In this document: piece after piece, positions 7,950 to 15,757 of the stretch
Numbering within the stretch: position 1 is the stretch's first letter
How the letters are laid out: each line of letters opens with the position of its first letter
Made by a program: the position numbers and the translations under genes
Notes under the pieces: generated by a model
Told to the model about the DNA's origin: nothing
What the model saw: the letters and a program-made list of their open reading frames with translations, nothing else
The model's database searches: none
From: Methylobacterium sp. J-030
GTDB lineage: Bacteria > Pseudomonadota > Alphaproteobacteria > Rhizobiales > Beijerinckiaceae
Direction of reading: 5' to 3'
DNA: 32,537 nucleotides
NCBI RefSeq assembly: GCF_022829545.1
Contig: NZ_JAKSYM010000210.1
Coordinates: 1 to 32,537 of the forward strand

Positions 7950-8651
7950 TCAATCGACCGTGTACAAGGCGACTTGCCCGATCCCTTCGATGCCGATCTT
8001 CCGGGCGCTCGCGCGCGACAGATCGATCGCGTAGCTGCGCTTCATCTTGGTGCGTTCGTTGGTACGATCGGTGATTCTTACGATGACCGATCGGCCATTC
8101 GCCTTGTTGACGACCTTGACCCGTGTGCCGAACGGCAAGGTGTGATGCGCGGCCGTGAGCGTGTTGGGATCGTAGATCTCACCGTTCGCAGTTTTGCCGC
8201 TGTGCTGGTACCAGCTGGCCCGTCCGCTCCCGATCAGCTTGGCTCTGCCGGCATCGGCGCGCTGTTCGATGGTCGATTGGGGCGGACGCGCTGGTTCCGT
8301 GGCTGCAGCGGTGTCGGTGCTGCCCGTGATGTCCGCCCGCTCCGGGCCAGGCGCCGGGTCCGATGCCGGCGAGGACGGCGTCTTGGCCGGATCGGACGAT
8401 GCGACTTCGACGTGGCCGGCCCTATCGGATGGCGGTGCGAGCGGCGGCAGGGTCGCGGTGAACTGGCGATACGTGAAGATCGGCGCCTCGCGCCTCGGGC
8501 CGGCCGACTGATCGACCGCAGGTCGGCCTTGCGTTTCGGATGCCTCAGCCAAGCCGAGCCCGAAGCCCGGCGCAAGAGCTGCGGAGACGGCGAGCAGCGT
8601 GCGAGCCAGCCGATAGTGTCTTTGGCCAGCCAACCAGATCATGGCGTTCAC
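7950..8651 (-). CDS. rlpA: RlpA family septal/septum-associated lytic transglycosylase
   Basis: RlpA proteins are outer-membrane or periplasmic double-psi beta-barrel enzymes that cleave denuded glycan strands at the septum. The 233-residue product has a hydrophobic N-terminal segment (residues 15-36). A Pro/Ala/Ser-rich linker runs to about 135. The barrel domain (143-232) has GRASWYQHSGKTANGE, AAHHTLPFGTRVKVVN and VIVRITDRTN, where Asp195 is the probable catalytic residue. There is no C-terminal SPOR domain, as in many alphaproteobacterial short forms. The start is GTG 8651 or ATG 8642; neither has a strong ribosome-binding site. The gene ends 12 bp from the convergent receptor pseudogene. 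Confidence 0.85.
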   Translation of the reverse strand: MNAMIWLAGQRHYRLARTLLAVSAALAPGFGLGLAEASETQGRPAVDQSAGPRREAPIFTYRQFTATLPPLAPPSDRAGHVEVASSDPAKTPSSPASDPAPGPERADITGSTDTAAATEPARPPQSTIEQRADAGRAKLIGSGRASWYQHSGKTANGEIYDPNTLTAAHHTLPFGTRVKVVNKANGRSVIVRITDRTNERTKMKRSYAIDLSRASARKIGIEGIGQVALYTVD

Positions 8652-8915
8652 CGAAGATTATCCATACCCAACGGAGTACATAAATCGTTTCGGCCGCTTC
8701 AGTTCCCGATGACTGATAAAGGCGCCAATCCTATTGTTTTGCGCTTCAAAATCTGCGGGTACGGCCAAGCCTGGTCGCTGTTTCCACGGAGATGTGGCGC
8801 AACCAGACGGACCGGTCTTCAGTCGCGGGTGCCGTGAGCAGCGCCTGCTGCTCCGAGAACATTGGGCAGAACGGGTTCCGGCGCGTGGCGGGAGGGTGCC
8901 CTTGGCGTCCGTCCC

Positions 8916-9242
8916 TCAATGCTGTCCCTGGCCGGCCGCCAGGATGGTGACGCCGACGGTGATCACCGCGATGCCCACCAGCATCGTCGGGTTCACCGAT
9001 TCGCCGTAGAGCCACGCGCCGCCGATCGCGGCCCCGATCATGCCGATCCCGGACCAGATCGCGTAGACGACCCCGATCGGCAGCATGTCCATGCTGGTCG
9101 ACATCAGCCACAGGGCGGTGCCGTAGCCGAGCGCCACGATCAGCGTCGGGACCGGCCGCGTCAGGCCGTCGGCGGCCTTCAGCGCCAGGGTGGCGATGAC
9201 CTCCGCGCCGATGGCGAGCCCGAGGATCAGGAACGGATTCAT
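8916..9242 (-). CDS. Small multidrug resistance (SMR/EmrE-type) efflux protein
   Basis: The 108-residue product has the normal SMR length and four membrane helices. Key features are Glu14 in the first helix (LAIGAEVIATLALK), which couples protons and cationic drugs, the GLTRPVPTLIVALGYG loop, and AYAIWSGIGMIGAAIGGAW-like helix 3 sequence (VYAIWSGIGMIG). EmrE-type members export quaternary ammonium compounds or, for the Gdx branch, guanidinium; the sequence here cannot settle which. The ATG at 9242 was chosen because the family starts MNPFLILGLAIG. An AGGAA sits 12 bases upstream. It appears monocistronic. Confidence 0.9.
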   Translation of the reverse strand: MNPFLILGLAIGAEVIATLALKAADGLTRPVPTLIVALGYGTALWLMSTSMDMLPIGVVYAIWSGIGMIGAAIGGAWLYGESVNPTMLVGIAVITVGVTILAAGQGQH

Positions 9243-9508
9243 GACGGGGTGAACTTCCTGCGCAGGTCGGTTTCGTGAATTCGATGCGGGACCGGTGTAG
9301 AGATCTGCCACGAATCGGGAAGCCCCAGCAGACGAAGGATCCCGGTGCGGAGACGATCTGCTTCGGTTCGCCGGCAGGACTTGGAAGGCCGCCGGCCGAT
9401 ACCGCTCCACGGAATCCATGACCCTGTCCGAACCGGCGCCACCGGCGCGAAGCCTCACGAATCGGCTCCCGATCGATGGCATGGGGCTTTCGTTAAGCCG
9501 TCCTGCGC

Positions 9509-10786
9509 ATGGTGCCCGCGCCCCGCGACCATGACGACCCCGAGCAACCCAGACCCGACATGACCGCGTCCTCCGCGCCCCCGGACGATCCGGCCCGCCC
9601 GCGCAGGAGCCGCCCTTCGGGCCGCCGCCGGGCCACGATCGCGGCGGCCGGTACCGCCGTGATCGCGGGTTGCGCCTGGGCCGCCTGCGCGCTGCTGAAC
9701 GTCCCCGACCCCGTCACCCTGGCGGCGCTCGCCGTGATCGAGCCGTCCTCGGTGGGCCCGTGGTTCCCGAGCCGGGTCGTGAAGGCCCCCGACCAGCCCC
9801 GCGACCTGCCGTCCCGGCCGGGCACGATTCGCGAACGGGTCCCCTGGAAGGGGCGGACCGTGCCGCTCATGGACGTGCTGGCCGCGACCCACACCAACGC
9901 GTTCCTGGTGGTGCAGGACGGGGCGCTGATCCACGAGTGGCAGCGGCCCGGCACCGGGCCGGCGACGCTGTTCCCGTCCTGGTCGGTGGCGAAATCCATC
10001 GTCTCGCTGCTGGTCGGCGCCGCGGTGGCCCGGGGCCAGCTCGCGGAGACGGACCGCGTCTCCGCCCTGCTGCCAGAGTTGAAGAACGCCGCGGTGTTCG
10101 GCCAGATCACCGTGCGCAACCTGCTCGACATGGCGAGCGGGATCGCCGTGCCGGAGAACTACGATCCCCGGCGCCCGCTGACCGGCACCGCCGGGATGTA
10201 CCTGACGCGGGACATCGCGGGCTTCGTGCGCGACCACGCGCATCTCGCGTTCAAGCCCGGCAGCCAGGGCCGCTACCGCAGCATCGACACCGAACTCCTC
10301 GGCCTGATCCTCGCCCGGACCGAGGGCAGGCCGCTGGCCGACATCCTCTCGGAGCGGATCTGGAAGCCGATGGGCGCCCAGGCGGACGCCACCTGGAACC
10401 TCGACCGGCCGGGGGGCGTCGAGAAGGCGTTCTGCTGCCTCAACGCCACCGCCCGCGACTTCGCCCGCCTCGGGCTGCTCGTGGCCGACCAGGGCCGGGC
10501 GGGGGGCAACCGCATCATCCCGGCCCGCTGGATCGAGCGGATCATGACGCCGGCCCGGCGCGCGGTCGACGGCTGGCCCTACTCGGCCCAGTGGTGGCAC
10601 GCCCCCGGGGGCGACGACGACGACGTCTCGGCGATCGGCGTCTACGGCCAGTACGTCTACATCAACCGCCGGACCGGCACGGTGATCGTCAAGCTCAGCG
10701 ACCACGGGGCCGAGCAGGACGAGCGCGATACCCTCGCGGTCATGCAGGCCATCGCGGCCGACCTCGCCGCGGAGCCTTCGCACTGA
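9509..10786 (+). CDS. Membrane-anchored serine hydrolase (beta-lactamase/transpeptidase fold)
   Basis: This 425-residue protein belongs to the class C beta-lactamase-like family, which includes esterases, peptidases and 6-aminohexanoate-dimer hydrolases. A signal-anchor helix lies at about 43-65. The catalytic SxxK is Ser159-Val-Ala-Lys162 (SWSVAKSIVS). Tyr256-Arg-Ser258 (GRYRSIDTELLG) is the YxS/YxN motif, and the C-terminal GVYGQYVYINRRTG strand matches the third motif region. The substrate cannot be told; antibiotic resistance should not be assumed. An alternative ATG at 9560 would remove 17 residues before the anchor. The gene is followed directly by repeat copy B. Confidence 0.85.
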   Translation: MVPAPRDHDDPEQPRPDMTASSAPPDDPARPRRSRPSGRRRATIAAAGTAVIAGCAWAACALLNVPDPVTLAALAVIEPSSVGPWFPSRVVKAPDQPRDLPSRPGTIRERVPWKGRTVPLMDVLAATHTNAFLVVQDGALIHEWQRPGTGPATLFPSWSVAKSIVSLLVGAAVARGQLAETDRVSALLPELKNAAVFGQITVRNLLDMASGIAVPENYDPRRPLTGTAGMYLTRDIAGFVRDHAHLAFKPGSQGRYRSIDTELLGLILARTEGRPLADILSERIWKPMGAQADATWNLDRPGGVEKAFCCLNATARDFARLGLLVADQGRAGGNRIIPARWIERIMTPARRAVDGWPYSAQWWHAPGGDDDDVSAIGVYGQYVYINRRTGTVIVKLSDHGAEQDERDTLAVMQAIAADLAAEPSH

Positions 10787-10808
10787 GCGGCTCGTCACCG
10801 GAAGTCCC

Positions 10809-10928
10809 GGTTCCAAAGGGTCCGTGACCTTGTGCGGGTGCAGGGCAGCGCCACGCCGTCGGGCGAAGCCCGATCGTCGGGGTTTCACCCCGACACCCCA
10901 CCGAAGGGCTGAAGACCTTCGGGATCCC
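10809..10928. repeat. Multi-hairpin intergenic repeat, copy B
   Basis: Modules in order are: TTCCAAAGGGTC, GACCTTGTG, GGTGCAGGGC, a hairpin TCGGGC-GAA-GCCCGA, a hairpin GTCGGGGT-TTC-ACCCCGAC, and CCGAAGG...CCTTCGG ending GGGATCC. The order matches copy C and the reverse complement of copy D. It lies between the end of the serine hydrolase gene and the end of the convergent HdeD-fusion gene, so it may work as a two-way terminator. Confidence 0.7.
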
Positions 10929-10972
10929 AAGACGAGGCCGGGTCCGAACCGCGCGCGGGGAAGGACGATCGA

Positions 10973-12373
10973 TCAGGCCTCGGTCGGTCCGGCATCCGGC
11001 AGGGTGGGTCGTCCGGTGATCTGGTGCAGGCGAGCCAGGGACCGCGCCCGCCCGTTGCGCACGAGCCGCCAGCCGACGCGCTTCCACGCGATGGTCGGCA
11101 CCGGCGAGGCGGGATCGACCAGGGCGCTGAGCGCCCGCGCGTAGTCGAGCACGAGGCCCGGGGTCCAGGTCATCGACCGGGCGCCGTTGCGGAGCAGGGC
11201 GGCCGCCCAGAATTCCGGGGTGGTCAGCGCTGCCAGTAGCTGGCGCCAGGGATGGCCGCCGCGGCTGAACGCGCCCTCGACCGCGATGTCGAGCGCCCGG
11301 GCCGCCGTGGTCGAGCAGTTCCGGCTGATGAAATTGTAGGTCGTGTCCCGCCGATATGCCCCCCAGAACGCCCGAAGCCGGGGGGTATCGACGCCGTTCA
11401 GCGTGACGGTGACGGTGGGCGGACACCAATCGGCCACCTCCGCCGCATGAGAGGACAGGAAGCGCCCGGCCACGTCGTTCTCGGGGCCGGCGCGCAGGCT
11501 CGACCGCAAGTTGGCGGGCGAGCGGTCGATCTCCACCGCTGGATAGTGGCTGATGTAGAGATCGTCCCCCTGGCTCAGGGCGGCGTGGCCCGTGGAGTAT
11601 CGGCCGGCCTGATCGACGGAGGCGACGTAGCGCCGGATCAGGCGCTGGCTGGCCGGCGTGGTCGCCTGCCCGGTCGGCGTCCAGACATAGACGTTCAGGC
11701 TGCCGGGCTCGGTCGCCTCCGGCTCCGGCGCGGCGCGGCGCAGGTGCCGCGCCCGCAGGCCGATCAGCGCGAGGTTGGCGCCGCCCAGGATCAGGAACAT
11801 CCCGATGCAGTAGCCGACCGTGCCGGCATACCATGTCGGCCACGGCTGGAGGTGGAACAGGCCGAACGCGACGCTGAGCGCCCCCAGCGCCACCGAGATC
11901 CGCCAGCCGGCGAATTTCAGGAGCCCGGCGATCGTGATTCGCACCAGGCCATCCACCGTGAAGGCGACGCCGAAGATCATGGCGAGCAGGAAATTGCTGT
12001 GCCGCGTGGCCATCAGGATCAGGAAGGCCATGAGGGTCAGGAGCACGCCCTGGAAGACGCGCATCCGGCGCGCGGTTCCGGTGACGGTCGCGCCGACCGC
12101 CAGCGAGACCAGGCCGTCGATCAGGAGGATCACGCCGAACCACCGGTCCGGGACGTGGATCGCCCCGTCGAGGGAATCCACGACGACGACGATGCCGGCG
12201 AGCGCCCACAGGAGGCCGACCGACATGAGGAGGCGCCAGTGCCGGCCCACCTCCGCGCGTCCCACCAGCAGCAGCCAGAGGGGCGCCATCCGGCCGCCGA
12301 CCGGATCAGCGGACTCGGACTCGCTCAGCGTCGAAAGGGAGCGTGAAAGTGACGTCGAACACGGTCCGGACAT
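10973..12373 (-). CDS. HdeD-like membrane domain fused to a probable papain-like (NCxT) domain
   Basis: The 466-residue product has two parts. Residues 45-210 hold about six membrane helices in short hairpins, like the HdeD/DUF308 family (ALAGIVVVV, FGVILLIDGLVSL, FAGWRISVALGALSVAFGLF). Residues 225-445 are soluble. GHAAL with His263 comes before YNFISRNCSTTAARALD with Cys353, a His-then-Cys order typical of permuted papain-like folds such as the Lnb N-terminal/DUF4105 or NlpC/P60-like groups. That reading is inference from motifs. The start is uncertain: ATG 12373 has GAGG ten bases upstream, and an in-frame ATG also occurs at residue 29 (MAPLWLLLVG). It probably acts at the inner membrane. 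Confidence 0.7.
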   Translation of the reverse strand: MSGPCSTSLSRSLSTLSESESADPVGGRMAPLWLLLVGRAEVGRHWRLLMSVGLLWALAGIVVVVDSLDGAIHVPDRWFGVILLIDGLVSLAVGATVTGTARRMRVFQGVLLTLMAFLILMATRHSNFLLAMIFGVAFTVDGLVRITIAGLLKFAGWRISVALGALSVAFGLFHLQPWPTWYAGTVGYCIGMFLILGGANLALIGLRARHLRRAAPEPEATEPGSLNVYVWTPTGQATTPASQRLIRRYVASVDQAGRYSTGHAALSQGDDLYISHYPAVEIDRSPANLRSSLRAGPENDVAGRFLSSHAAEVADWCPPTVTVTLNGVDTPRLRAFWGAYRRDTTYNFISRNCSTTAARALDIAVEGAFSRGGHPWRQLLAALTTPEFWAAALLRNGARSMTWTPGLVLDYARALSALVDPASPVPTIAWKRVGWRLVRNGRARSLARLHQITGRPTLPDAGPTEA

Positions 12374-13390
12374 GAACGGTCGGCCTCGAAGGTGCGCAAC
12401 GCAAGACCTCTCGCACAGACGCGGCCGTACCGAAATAGCGGGACGCGGAACGGTACGATGATCCAAAGTTTCGCGAAATTCTCCGATCGCAACTTCCACG
12501 GCGAGGCTGAGGACTTCCTTAATGAAACCGGGGCCGGAAGCCCCGCGCATGATCTGCGACCGGTTAGTCTTTACGCCATCTGAAGTCCCGCGCCGCCGCC
12601 GGCTTCCATCCGGCAGGAGATCGGTGCGCATCTACCGGTCGCCACCCTCTCGTTCCCCGTCACAACAGGCCGACGATCCGCAAGGCCAGGACGGGGAGGC
12701 TCGCCCCGGCTGCGATCACGCGTGCCTCCAGCGTATCGGGAACACAATGCGGCCGCGAAAGGACGCAACAGTCCTAATTTACAGACTGCACAGATCCAAT
12801 TGATCGTTGACGTATTGTCCAACTGATAAAATTAACATCCGATGATTTCAAAATTAATATCGATTTTTATCGCAACGCGCTGAATTTCATCAAGTCCGCC
12901 GCGTTCTCCTGCCGCGCACGGATGGGATGCCCGCCTGATGCGCGCGGGTCGGTGTATCGACGAATAGCTTAGAATGCTTCGAGATTGACGTGAGATCGGG
13001 ACCAGTTCCTTGCGCTTGCAGGACGGCACCCCGGGCCGGACACGGATGGCTGACACCCATCTCCAAGGCTGATTCGCACCCTCATGGCCGGTCATCGCAT
13101 GCCCATTGGCAGTCATCGCCCGCATGATTCGGCTCAATCTCGGGACGTGCGCAATATTTGTTTGTCTTTTTTCATGCACAACCTCATGTTAACAGCAGCG
13201 AGCAATTTATGTTCAGAGCTTATCCTGAGATAAGCGCTAGACATTAACTCCAGATTTTGTATCATTAGGTGCCAATGTTGGCGCATTCGAAGCAGTTCGA
13301 CAGGATGCGGATGGGGGAATTCCGAGAGATTCATCGGATTTCCGTTTCCTGCCGGATTGTTTTGCTTCTTTGGGCGACTGGGGGATCGAG
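12374..13390. other. Long intergenic region, AT-richer than its surroundings
   Basis: About 1 kb separates the HdeD-fusion gene from the mucR-like gene. From about 12750 the composition drops in GC (for example 12800-12860 and 13140-13270), unlike the rest of the window. Short open frames exist on both strands but none has good composition, a ribosome-binding site and a sensible protein together. A 7-base inverted repeat (13218-13235) and the mucR leader are the only structured elements I can support. It could hold an sRNA or a long regulated leader. Confidence 0.5.
13218..13235. promoter_or_regulatory. Inverted repeat GCTTATC-CTGA-GATAAGC upstream of mucR homologue
   Basis: Perfect seven-base arms surround a four-base centre, about 155 bp before the ATG of the Ros/MucR-type gene, within AT-rich DNA. 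It could be an operator, or part of a transcribed hairpin. MucR proteins often regulate their own AT-rich promoters, so autoregulation is possible but unproven. Confidence 0.35.
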
Positions 13391-13813
13391 ATGAACACCA
13401 TAGATCTGTACGAAAAGTCTTCAGAACTTAATACCGACCTGATCAAGTGCACGGCTTCTCTGGTCGCCGCCTACGTCTCACGGAACGCGGTGGGCGCAGG
13501 TGAACTGCCGGCTCTGATCGATCAGGTCCACACGGCCATCACGGTCCTGCAGAACGGCGCGTCGGGCTCCGGCTGGACCGGACCGAGCGCGACCCAGATC
13601 GAGGCGTCGATCCAGCACGACGGCCTGATCAGCTTCATCGACGGCCGGCCCTACAAGACCCTGAAGCGCCACCTCACCGCCCATGGCCTGACGCCCGAGC
13701 GCTACCGGGCCAAGTACGGCCTGCCGGCCGATTACCCGATGGTCGCTCCGGGTTACGCCGCCAAGCGGTCTGAGATCGCCAAGGCGATCCAGCTCGGTCA
13801 CAAGGCGGCCTGA
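13391..13813 (+). CDS. Ros/MucR family transcriptional regulator, zinc cysteine missing
   Basis: The 140-residue protein matches the Ros/MucR family, global regulators of surface polysaccharide and virulence genes that bind AT-rich DNA. Residues 10-60 form the N-terminal oligomerisation region. The DNA-binding part contains DGRPYKTLKRHLTAHGLTPE, RYRAKYGLPADYPMVAPGYA and a basic end. The usual first zinc ligand Cys is Ser81 (LISFIDG). Asp84, His94 and His98 remain at or near ligand positions. Zinc-free Ros homologues are known in Mesorhizobium, so it may still fold. I chose ATG 13391 with a purine-rich GGGGGATCGAG before it; an ATG at 13370 would add seven residues. Confidence 0.9.
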   Translation: MNTIDLYEKSSELNTDLIKCTASLVAAYVSRNAVGAGELPALIDQVHTAITVLQNGASGSGWTGPSATQIEASIQHDGLISFIDGRPYKTLKRHLTAHGLTPERYRAKYGLPADYPMVAPGYAAKRSEIAKAIQLGHKAA

Positions 13814-13921
13814 GGGCGGCCTGAAGCCCGCGCGGGCGCCTCGCCGCCGACCAACGGCTCGATCCCACAGCCGGTGCGGCGAGCGCGGCCGATATCCGAT
13901 GCCAGTGACAATCCGGACCAC

Positions 13922-13947
13922 GCCCTGCCGATGGGGACCGGCAGGGC
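13922..13947. terminator. Strong GC hairpin downstream of mucR homologue
   Basis: Nine-base perfect arms (GCCCTGCCG at 13922-13930 and CGGCAGGGC at 13939-13947) enclose an eight-base loop, 109 bp after the stop codon. There is no T-tract, as usual in this GC-rich genus, so a factor-independent terminator is only likely. The rest of the 319-bp gap 13814-14132 shows no supported gene. Confidence 0.45.
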
Positions 13948-14132
13948 ATCCGGATCAGGACCGCGCGACGCGTCCGCCACGCGGCCTGCGATGCCGGAGC
14001 GACAGGGGGTGGCTGGACGATCGGCGGCATGCCTGAGGGTGATCGGCTGCGGGGCCGGCCGGGCGCCGGCACCGCTCGGAACCGCATTTTCGGAGCAGGG
14101 ATCGCCCCGGCACGGATCCGCGGCGGCCGTGT

Positions 14133-15158
14133 TCAGGCCTTGGCGACTGCCAGGGTTCCGTCATCCATGGCGACGAAGCGCACGCCGGCGCGGCGCAGCG
14201 CCTCGATGGCGTTGAGGCGCGAGCGGCTGCCGCGATGCTCGCTGTCGTCCTCCAGGCGCCGGACCGTGGAATGCGACAGGCCGCTCGCCTGAGCCAGATC
14301 CATCATCGACCAGTCCAGCATGGCCCGCGCGGCGCGCAGGTGATGGCCGGTCACGGATTGTTCGAGGCCGGCGCGCAGGGGAGCCGGCAACAGCAGGCCG
14401 GCGGCGACCGGGTACTTGAAACCGCACCGCCCGAGATACGTCCCGTCGGGATCCCAGATCGGGAGCGTGAGGATCCGGAAATGCTTGAGCTCCCGGTTGG
14501 CGAGGCGCTCGTGGGTGGTTCCCTGATAGAGCGTCTGCCGCTCGATGTGCTCCTCGGCCTTCGCCCGGAAGGCCGCGCGCTCCTCGGGGACGATCATGAG
14601 GAACGGATCGTTGCAGATCTCCTCGAACGGCAGACCGTGGACCTGCGCCATCTCGAACGGCAGCTCGCGGACGCGGTCGAGGCCCATCCAGAAGCTGGCA
14701 ATATGCTCGGTCAGGTACAGCGCCGCCCGCCGCCGCCGCGCCTTGTGCCGCGCCTGGGCCAGCAGCTCGCGGTCGCTCACGTCGAGGGCCGTGCCGCTGA
14801 CGGCCACGGGCCGACCCTCGGACGAGAAGCGCGCTTCCATCGTCAAGGACAAGGTGCGCTGCGTCCCGTTCGGACGAATCACCCGGACGATCGTCTCCCG
14901 CGGGACCTGCCCCTCCCGGACATCGGCGCGGGTCGGGAGCCGGTGCCGGTCATCCGGATGCACCAGGGAGAGCAGCAGATCATAGCTCGCCTTCGTGGCG
15001 TTGGGCACGAGACCGAGCAGGCGGTAGAATCCGGCTGACCAGACCTGCTCCCCACCCGTGAAAACCCAGCTCCAGGCGCCACTGACGCCGCGGCTCTCGG
15101 TGATGGTCAGAAATTCGCCGGCCGAGAATGTCAGGGCGCTTAAGGCAGAATGAAACAT
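14133..15158 (-). CDS. PAS-domain sensor with C-terminal XRE-type helix-turn-helix
   Basis: The 341-residue protein has a PAS-like domain at about 22-130 (SGAWSWVFTGGEQVWSAGFY, LVHPDDRHRL, RPNGTQRTLSLTMEARF, VSGTALDVSDR). A second PAS-like segment covers about 150-250 (FWMGLDRVRELPFEMAQVHG, IVPEERAAFRAKAEEHI). The lambda-repressor-like helix-turn-helix is at 272-305 (LRAARAMLDWSMMDLAQASG, LSHSTVRRLEDD). There is no kinase or GGDEF domain, so it is probably a one-component regulator sensing a small ligand, redox or light. ATG 15158 has an AGG nine bases upstream; a TTG at 15203 would run across the adjacent palindrome. Confidence 0.8.
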   Translation of the reverse strand: MFHSALSALTFSAGEFLTITESRGVSGAWSWVFTGGEQVWSAGFYRLLGLVPNATKASYDLLLSLVHPDDRHRLPTRADVREGQVPRETIVRVIRPNGTQRTLSLTMEARFSSEGRPVAVSGTALDVSDRELLAQARHKARRRRAALYLTEHIASFWMGLDRVRELPFEMAQVHGLPFEEICNDPFLMIVPEERAAFRAKAEEHIERQTLYQGTTHERLANRELKHFRILTLPIWDPDGTYLGRCGFKYPVAAGLLLPAPLRAGLEQSVTGHHLRAARAMLDWSMMDLAQASGLSHSTVRRLEDDSEHRGSRSRLNAIEALRRAGVRFVAMDDGTLAVAKA

Positions 15159-15172
15159 ACCAGTTTGCCTGA

Positions 15173-15186
15173 ATCGTTCGAACGAT
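15173..15186. promoter_or_regulatory. 14-bp perfect palindrome ATCGTTCGAACGAT beside the PAS-HTH gene start
   Basis: The palindrome begins 15 bases before the ATG of the PAS-HTH gene, with another short palindrome (TCGATCGA) about 25 bp further upstream. The site is well placed to be an autoregulatory operator overlapping the leader. No second gene start lies close on the other side, so the PAS-HTH protein itself is the best guess for the binder. Confidence 0.45.
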
Positions 15187-15757
15187 CGACGCGACGGGCT
15201 CAAATCGATCGATGGATGAATCGGTCCCGCGACTAGACTTCTATGCTAAGCTGAACGTGGAAGAACATCATCGTCAAAGACATTTTACGGCATCGGCAGG
15301 CACGCAACAACAAGTATGGCGACGGGAGTCATGCCGTCAGCGCAGAGGGAGGCGATGCGGCCATTCGAAGACTCGAGACATCCCGCCCACCGATCGCTCG
15401 TCCTTGATCAGACGCCAGGACCGGCGTTTAGCCAAGCCCGCGAACACGCCGGGGCCAGCCTCATAACTCAGACCAATGCGACCTTAGCAGCTCTGAGAAT
15501 CATATGGGAAACATATTCAAAATTCTTTGCTACCGGCGCGACGCGTCCGTTGAGAATTCGAAATCACCTTCACCATTCTGTTTCGCCAAATGACGACATT
15601 CGAATGAAAATCGTGCGTCATGCGGCCGGCGCTGATACAAGGCCCAACCTCGATAACGTCAGGGGGACACCTGTGTGTGCCGGTCGAACCGACCTTCGGC
15701 GGCCGACGGGTGGACCCGGCCGATGAGGACATGGATGACCGACCGGGGAGAAGCCGA
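15187..15757. other. 570-bp gap without supported gene
   Basis: Short open frames here have odd composition and no ribosome-binding sites. The stretch 15470-15620 is richer in AT than the genes around it and may contain the kdgK promoter, but I could not pick a convincing -35/-10 pair. No clear hairpins or repeats stood out. Confidence 0.4.

Noticed and set aside
9509..10786. Antibiotic-resistance beta-lactamase
   Set aside because: The fold and SxxK/YxS motifs are shared with many esterases and peptidases, and the sequence gives no specific sign of beta-lactam hydrolysis.
12447..12470. A second GGAAC-N16-GTT match on the plus strand
   Set aside because: Spacing is one base short and the next plus-strand gene starts more than 900 bp downstream. 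The small ORF starting at 12458 lies inside the match.
12458..12583. 41-residue open frame starting MIQSFAKFSD
   Set aside because: It has reasonable composition but no clear ribosome-binding site and no recognisable homologue, so it is not listed as a gene.
12832..13179. 115-residue minus-strand open frame
   Set aside because: The translation has no domain-like pattern, no ribosome-binding site was evident, and it crosses the AT-rich non-coding region.
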